9,254 bases of DNA from a bacterium (lineage in GTDB: Bacteria; Bacteroidota; Ignavibacteria; Kapaibacteriales; UBA961), in NCBI GenBank assembly GCA_022844575.1, contig JALHLL010000139.1:1-9254 (forward strand), written 5' to 3'. The notes beneath the pieces are model-generated. The model searched no databases, had not been told where the DNA came from, and saw nothing but the letters and a program-made list of their open reading frames with translations. Positions 6,178 through 9,254 of this stretch are shown here, piece after piece. A program made the translations under genes and the position numbers. Position 1 is the stretch's first letter; each line of letters begins with the position of its first letter.

Positions 6178-6870
6178 TTAATACTCTCTGCGGGGGAAGA
6201 GCGAAAAAGCAATTCCAACGGTAAATGTTGTGCCGATAATATTTCTATGTGCGGCTTGAATGCCTATTGCTACCCTTTTCTCCAACCGTATATAATACTC
6301 CGCACCTATGCCATAACAAAAGGAAATGATTTCCCTTTCCGATTGAGGTTTATAATAGATTGGAAGTACATTCGATAAGGGAATGACGGCATTTGCTGTT
6401 CGCGAAAAACCGATGGAAGGGAATATATAAAGATTTTCTACTATTAAAAAAGAATATTCGACACTAAAGATTAAAGGTGGTGTTTCGGATAAAACCAATG
6501 TATAATTATCATTCGGTGGTGGTTTATCTATATAATTCGTTATCATTTTCTCATGCTTAAACGGAGAAATCATACTGATTCCGATATGTTTATAGCGTAA
6601 GGAAAAAGGATATGTATAACCATGCTCACCCCATCCGACACCGAAGGATATTTCGGCATCAAGTATTTCCTGAATATCATATCTTTTTTTATGAATGTTG
6701 TTATTATCTGAGATGGTGTCATGTGCTTTTTTGAGGCGTACACTATCGCTTACATGTATTCCGGCTTTATGTGTCGTATCTTTCGGTGATAAACCGGGAA
6801 TTGTTTTCTGTGCCTGTAAGGAGATAAAACAAGCACAAAAAATGATACTATATAAAACGATTATACGCAC
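6178..6870 (-). CDS. Exported protein, probable small outer-membrane beta-barrel-like protein
   Basis: 230 residues. Residues 1-20 are a Sec signal peptide with predicted cleavage at LQA20-Q21; C12 and C14 do not form a lipobox. A low-complexity, charged segment follows (about 21-66, rich in Lys, Asp, Ser and Thr). From about 70 the protein has repeated alternating hydrophobic/aromatic strands: AEISFGVGWGEHGYTYPFSLRY (72-93), PLIFSVEYSFLIVENLYIFPSIGFSR (132-157), FCYGIGAEYYIRL (184-196), VAIGIQAAHR (200-209) and TTFTVGIAFSLF (214-225). This pattern suits a small beta-barrel in the outer membrane of a Gram-negative cell, but the C-terminus (PRREY) does not end in the usual aromatic. I do not recognise a named family. 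It starts 22 bases after the transporter stop on the same strand and is probably transcribed with it. Confidence 0.75.
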   Translation of the reverse strand: MRIIVLYSIIFCACFISLQAQKTIPGLSPKDTTHKAGIHVSDSVRLKKAHDTISDNNNIHKKRYDIQEILDAEISFGVGWGEHGYTYPFSLRYKHIGISMISPFKHEKMITNYIDKPPPNDNYTLVLSETPPLIFSVEYSFLIVENLYIFPSIGFSRTANAVIPLSNVLPIYYKPQSEREIISFCYGIGAEYYIRLEKRVAIGIQAAHRNIIGTTFTVGIAFSLFPRREY

Positions 6871-6892
6871 AATTATAGAAAATTATATATAC

Positions 6893-7753
6893 TTATTTTC
6901 TTTGGGTAATAATAACACCCGTTAATACGATTAAACCGCCGAGAATAAAAAGCGGTGTCGGCATAATGCCGAAAAATATCATCGTAAATAATGTGGTTAC
7001 TATCGGTTGTATATTATTAAAAACGGCAACCCTGCTGGCGGAAATTTTTGCCAATGCTATATACCATAATGTATAACCGAGTCCGCTTGTTATCCAGCCC
7101 AAATATGCTATCGAAAGCCATGCGGACATTGTTATTTCCACTATGGGCGTATGGGTCGGGACAATGGCATAGACCGGTAAATAGGTTAATAATCCGGCAA
7201 ACATTGCCATGGCGGTCATATTAATTGCGCCGTATTTTAGTACTAAAGGTCTGCCAAAGGTTGTAAATATTGCCCATGAGAAACTTGCCGAAAGCACTAA
7301 TAAATTACCCAAAACATGGTCGGGATTAAGCGATAAACCTTTTTCAAACAATACCAGAATTACGCCTGCAAAAGCTATGGCTATGCCCGTAAAACGCGAT
7401 AAGGTCGGTTTTTCATGTTTGGAAAAAGCCGTCAGTATAAATACAAAGGTGGGCGTAAGGGCATATAATAATGCCGTATTAGCCGGTGTCGTATAACTCA
7501 AACCCTTAAAAAACGCAAGCTGATTGAGTGGAATATTGATAAAACCGAGTAAAAGAATGCGTCCTATATCCTTTTTTTCTATCGGCACAAAGGAAGCGCG
7601 CTTTATATATATCCATATAGCAAACATCAGGCATGAAAATATAGCCCGCCACAAAACGGCAACAAAGGGGTCTATACTTGTAACGGCATTCTTAGCAATA
7701 ATGTGGGTGGAACTTGCTATCAGTTGTTGAAGTATAAGGGGTAGATAATCCAT
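6893..7753 (-). CDS. EamA-family (drug/metabolite transporter superfamily) membrane protein
   Basis: 286 residues with about ten hydrophobic membrane segments, organised as two EamA repeats (about 6-135 and 147-284) in the inner membrane. Repeat 1 contains LWRAIFSC (34-41), PLNQLAFFKGLSYTTPANTALLYALTPTFV (75-104) and GIAIAFAGVILVLF (123-136). Repeat 2 contains SFSWAIFTTFGRPLVLKYG (157-175), GLGYTLWYIALAKISASRVAVFNNIQPIV (224-252) and a final FILGGLIVLTGVIITQRK. Such proteins export or import metabolites or drugs, but the substrate cannot be read from sequence. Both repeats are complete. The gene diverges from the KAP NTPase gene across 178 bases and is followed closely by the exported-protein gene. 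Confidence 0.93.
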   Translation of the reverse strand: MDYLPLILQQLIASSTHIIAKNAVTSIDPFVAVLWRAIFSCLMFAIWIYIKRASFVPIEKKDIGRILLLGFINIPLNQLAFFKGLSYTTPANTALLYALTPTFVFILTAFSKHEKPTLSRFTGIAIAFAGVILVLFEKGLSLNPDHVLGNLLVLSASFSWAIFTTFGRPLVLKYGAINMTAMAMFAGLLTYLPVYAIVPTHTPIVEITMSAWLSIAYLGWITSGLGYTLWYIALAKISASRVAVFNNIQPIVTTLFTMIFFGIMPTPLFILGGLIVLTGVIITQRK

Positions 7754-7781
7754 TGGTGAAGTTTGTTAGAGAAATCCTCTA

Positions 7782-7789
7782 CAAAAATA
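7782..7789 (-). promoter_or_regulatory. Putative Bacteroidetes-type -7 box upstream of the EamA gene
   Basis: Read on the minus strand this is TATTTTTG, matching TAnnTTTG, 28 bases before the transporter ATG. The nearest upstream TTG is about 25 bases away, longer than the usual 19-21, so the promoter is only tentative. The palindrome GGTATA-A-TATACC (7790-7802) abuts it. Confidence 0.4.
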
Positions 7790-7802
7790 GGTATAATATA
7801 CC
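7790..7802. promoter_or_regulatory. Palindrome GGTATA-A-TATACC in the divergent intergenic region
   Basis: A perfect 6-base inverted repeat around a single central A, next to the putative -7 box of the transporter gene and 130 bases upstream of the KAP gene. It could be an operator. With AT-rich sequence, chance is also possible. Confidence 0.35.
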
Positions 7803-7863
7803 CAGCCGACTTACCAACCTATGATTAAACTCTTACCTTGTATCATTGTATCCATTCCTGACA

Positions 7864-7883
7864 ACATACTATATAAAGTATGT
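7864..7883. promoter_or_regulatory. Inverted repeat ACATACT-N6-AGTATGT upstream of the KAP gene
   Basis: A perfect 7-base inverted repeat with a 6-base AT spacer, 48 bases before the KAP start codon. Size and spacing suit a dimeric regulator operator. It is not followed by a T-run on either side, so it does not look like a terminator. Confidence 0.45.
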
Positions 7884-7931
7884 AAATTCTTTGTATTTTT
7901 ATGTTTCTGCTCTACTTAACTTTTTGTGCAT

Positions 7932-9254
7932 ATGGAATTCAATCACATAAAATACACACTCGATATATCTGATGTCGATCCTTTCAAGAACTGTAAACTT
8001 AAAAGAAAATTATTTGCCGAAAATTTAACAGCTTTACTGAAAAACTCATCAGAGTCATCGTTAACATTAGCACTTGATGGCGCATGGGGTATGGGTAAAA
8101 CCTCATTCCTACAAATGCTCAAAAAACATTTAATATTTAGTAATATTCCCACCATCTATTTCAGTGCTTGGGAATCAGACTATACGAATGAACCGCTGCT
8201 TGCCATTATAGCAGAGTTTAATAAACAACTGTCAGAACAAACTTCAGTGACAAAAGAAGGAACAAGGATTTTAGACAAACTCAAGAGTGTTCTAGAGTCA
8301 GCTTCAACCCACATACTACCGGCTCTATGGAAAGTGTCCGCATCTTTAACACTAAAACCATTGGGTCTAGAAGAAATTGGCAGGAAGTTTATTGAAGATA
8401 TATCAGACGCGGATAAGGCAAAAAAGCTCATAAGAGCATATGAGCAGAACACTCAAAATGTACAAAATTTTAAGAAGAACTTACACGAGGTTGTAGAGCT
8501 ACTTAGTGAAATTGAAAGAAAACCAATTGTTATCATCATTGATGAATTGGATAGATGTAAACCATCCTACTCCATCCAAGTATTGGAAATAGTAAAACAC
8601 TTCTTTGATATTGAGGGTATTACCTTTATTCTTTCTGCTGATTATGCACAGTTAAAGGAGAGTATTAAACATTGTTATGGTGCGGGTTTTGATGCGGATA
8701 CATACACACATAAGTTTTTTGATTATTATTTTACGCTTGATATTAAAAAATCACCTAAAATGTTGGTACAGAACATTTTTATTCAGCAATGGGCTTACAA
8801 AGATGATGATATGGAACTCATTGATTCCCATGTTGATATTATTCTCGAGGCATTAAAAGAAATAAACCTATCAATTCGTGACATACAACAGATAGCAAAA
8901 ACATGCAGACTTATTTACAATACGGGTGGATCTTTTTTGTATGGAAAGTTCTTAGACTTTATAGTGTATTATATTATTGAAAAGCACAAAAATGGTAACT
9001 TTTACAAATTATTAACAGAAGTTTCGTCACATGGGTACATTTCAACCCCTAAAGTAGAAGCAATATCAAAATCTATAAGATTATCGAGTAGGCGTGTGCG
9101 TATAGAAACATATATTCAAGTTTTTCTATTTGATAAGCAAAAATTTGAAGATGAAATTGATGTTGTTAGAGCAACTCATACATCAGCATTTGTTTTAGAT
9201 AATATTCTTTCTTATGACCTCTTGGCACTAAAAAATAGGTACAGAATCTACTCT
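7932..9254 (+). CDS. KAP-family P-loop NTPase (3' end beyond the window)
   Basis: Open from the ATG at 7932 to the window edge without a stop (441 codons), so the C-terminus is missing. An in-frame TAA at 7917-7919 limits the start; no Shine-Dalgarno site is seen. Walker A is DGAWGMGKTSF (49-59, K56-T57). IYFSAWESD (75-83) is the strand after it that is typical of KAP ATPases. Walker B is PIVIIIDELDRCKPS (198-212, D204-E205, D207-R208). ILSADYAQL (233-241) fits sensor 1, and YTHKFFDYYFTLDI (258-271) is the conserved segment after it. KAP proteins usually carry membrane helices between Walker A and B. Here the roughly 120-residue interval has no clear 20-residue hydrophobic stretch, only a mildly hydrophobic one at 127-146, so this version looks soluble or peripheral. 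KAP NTPases include phage-exclusion proteins such as PifA, which makes defence plausible, but the missing C-terminus prevents assignment. Confidence 0.87.
   Translation, partial: MEFNHIKYTLDISDVDPFKNCKLKRKLFAENLTALLKNSSESSLTLALDGAWGMGKTSFLQMLKKHLIFSNIPTIYFSAWESDYTNEPLLAIIAEFNKQLSEQTSVTKEGTRILDKLKSVLESASTHILPALWKVSASLTLKPLGLEEIGRKFIEDISDADKAKKLIRAYEQNTQNVQNFKKNLHEVVELLSEIERKPIVIIIDELDRCKPSYSIQVLEIVKHFFDIEGITFILSADYAQLKESIKHCYGAGFDADTYTHKFFDYYFTLDIKKSPKMLVQNIFIQQWAYKDDDMELIDSHVDIILEALKEINLSIRDIQQIAKTCRLIYNTGGSFLYGKFLDFIVYYIIEKHKNGNFYKLLTEVSSHGYISTPKVEAISKSIRLSSRRVRIETYIQVFLFDKQKFEDEIDVVRATHTSAFVLDNILSYDLLALKNRYRIYS

Noticed and set aside
7767..7781. TAGAG-N5-CTCTA hairpin just upstream of the transporter gene
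   Set aside because: A 5-base stem in AT-rich sequence is too short to support a riboswitch or attenuator call.
7943..8452. Two minus-strand open frames (7943-8155 and 8180-8452)
   Set aside because: Both are antisense to the KAP NTPase gene, whose Walker motifs are read on the plus strand.
1671..9254. HD-Hsp90 and KAP genes as one two-component defence system
   Set aside because: They are about 3.8 kb apart with four or five ordinary genes on both strands and two repeat or terminator boundaries between them, so nothing in the window ties them functionally.

Overview
The window looks like chromosome from a member of the Bacteroidota or a close relative in the FCB group. The support is a dCTP deaminase of the type I associate with Bacteroidetes, a small cysteine-rich DUF5522-like protein, a box TATTTTTGC (845-853) that fits the Bacteroidetes TAnnTTTG promoter element, and mostly weak Shine-Dalgarno sites. 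The lineage is an inference from these features, not from a search.

Layout. Positions 1-257 hold a palindromic repeat array that stops 24 bases before a SpoU/TrmH-family RNA methyltransferase (281-829, +). This is followed by dcd (883-1419, +) and a strong intrinsic terminator (1444-1480). Next is an AT-rich gene (1671-4091, +) for an 806-residue protein joining an HD phosphohydrolase domain to an Hsp90-type ATPase. On the minus strand lie an NADPH-dependent FMN reductase and a DUF5522-like protein (4903-4138), apparently one operon. A small exported protein of unknown function follows (5042-5566, +), with its own terminator (5592-5622). Positions 5657-6156 hold a second, larger array of the same palindromes. 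On the minus strand, an EamA-type transporter (7753-6893) is followed 22 bases later by a probable exported or outer-membrane protein (6870-6178). The window ends inside a KAP-family P-loop NTPase gene (7932 onward, +), which is open for 441 codons and runs off the edge.

The housekeeping genes (methyltransferase, dcd, flavin reductase, transporter) show no shared pathway. The HD-Hsp90 and KAP genes stand out: both are large NTPases of families often found in accessory or conflict-related loci, both look more AT-rich than their neighbours, and each sits alone between ordinary genes. They are about 3.8 kb apart and not in an operon, so a joint system is not shown. The clearest unusual structure is the repeat family: alternating inverted half-elements (R and L) separated by exchangeable linkers, with compensatory base changes that keep the hairpin stems paired. 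It resembles a BIME/REP-type mosaic.
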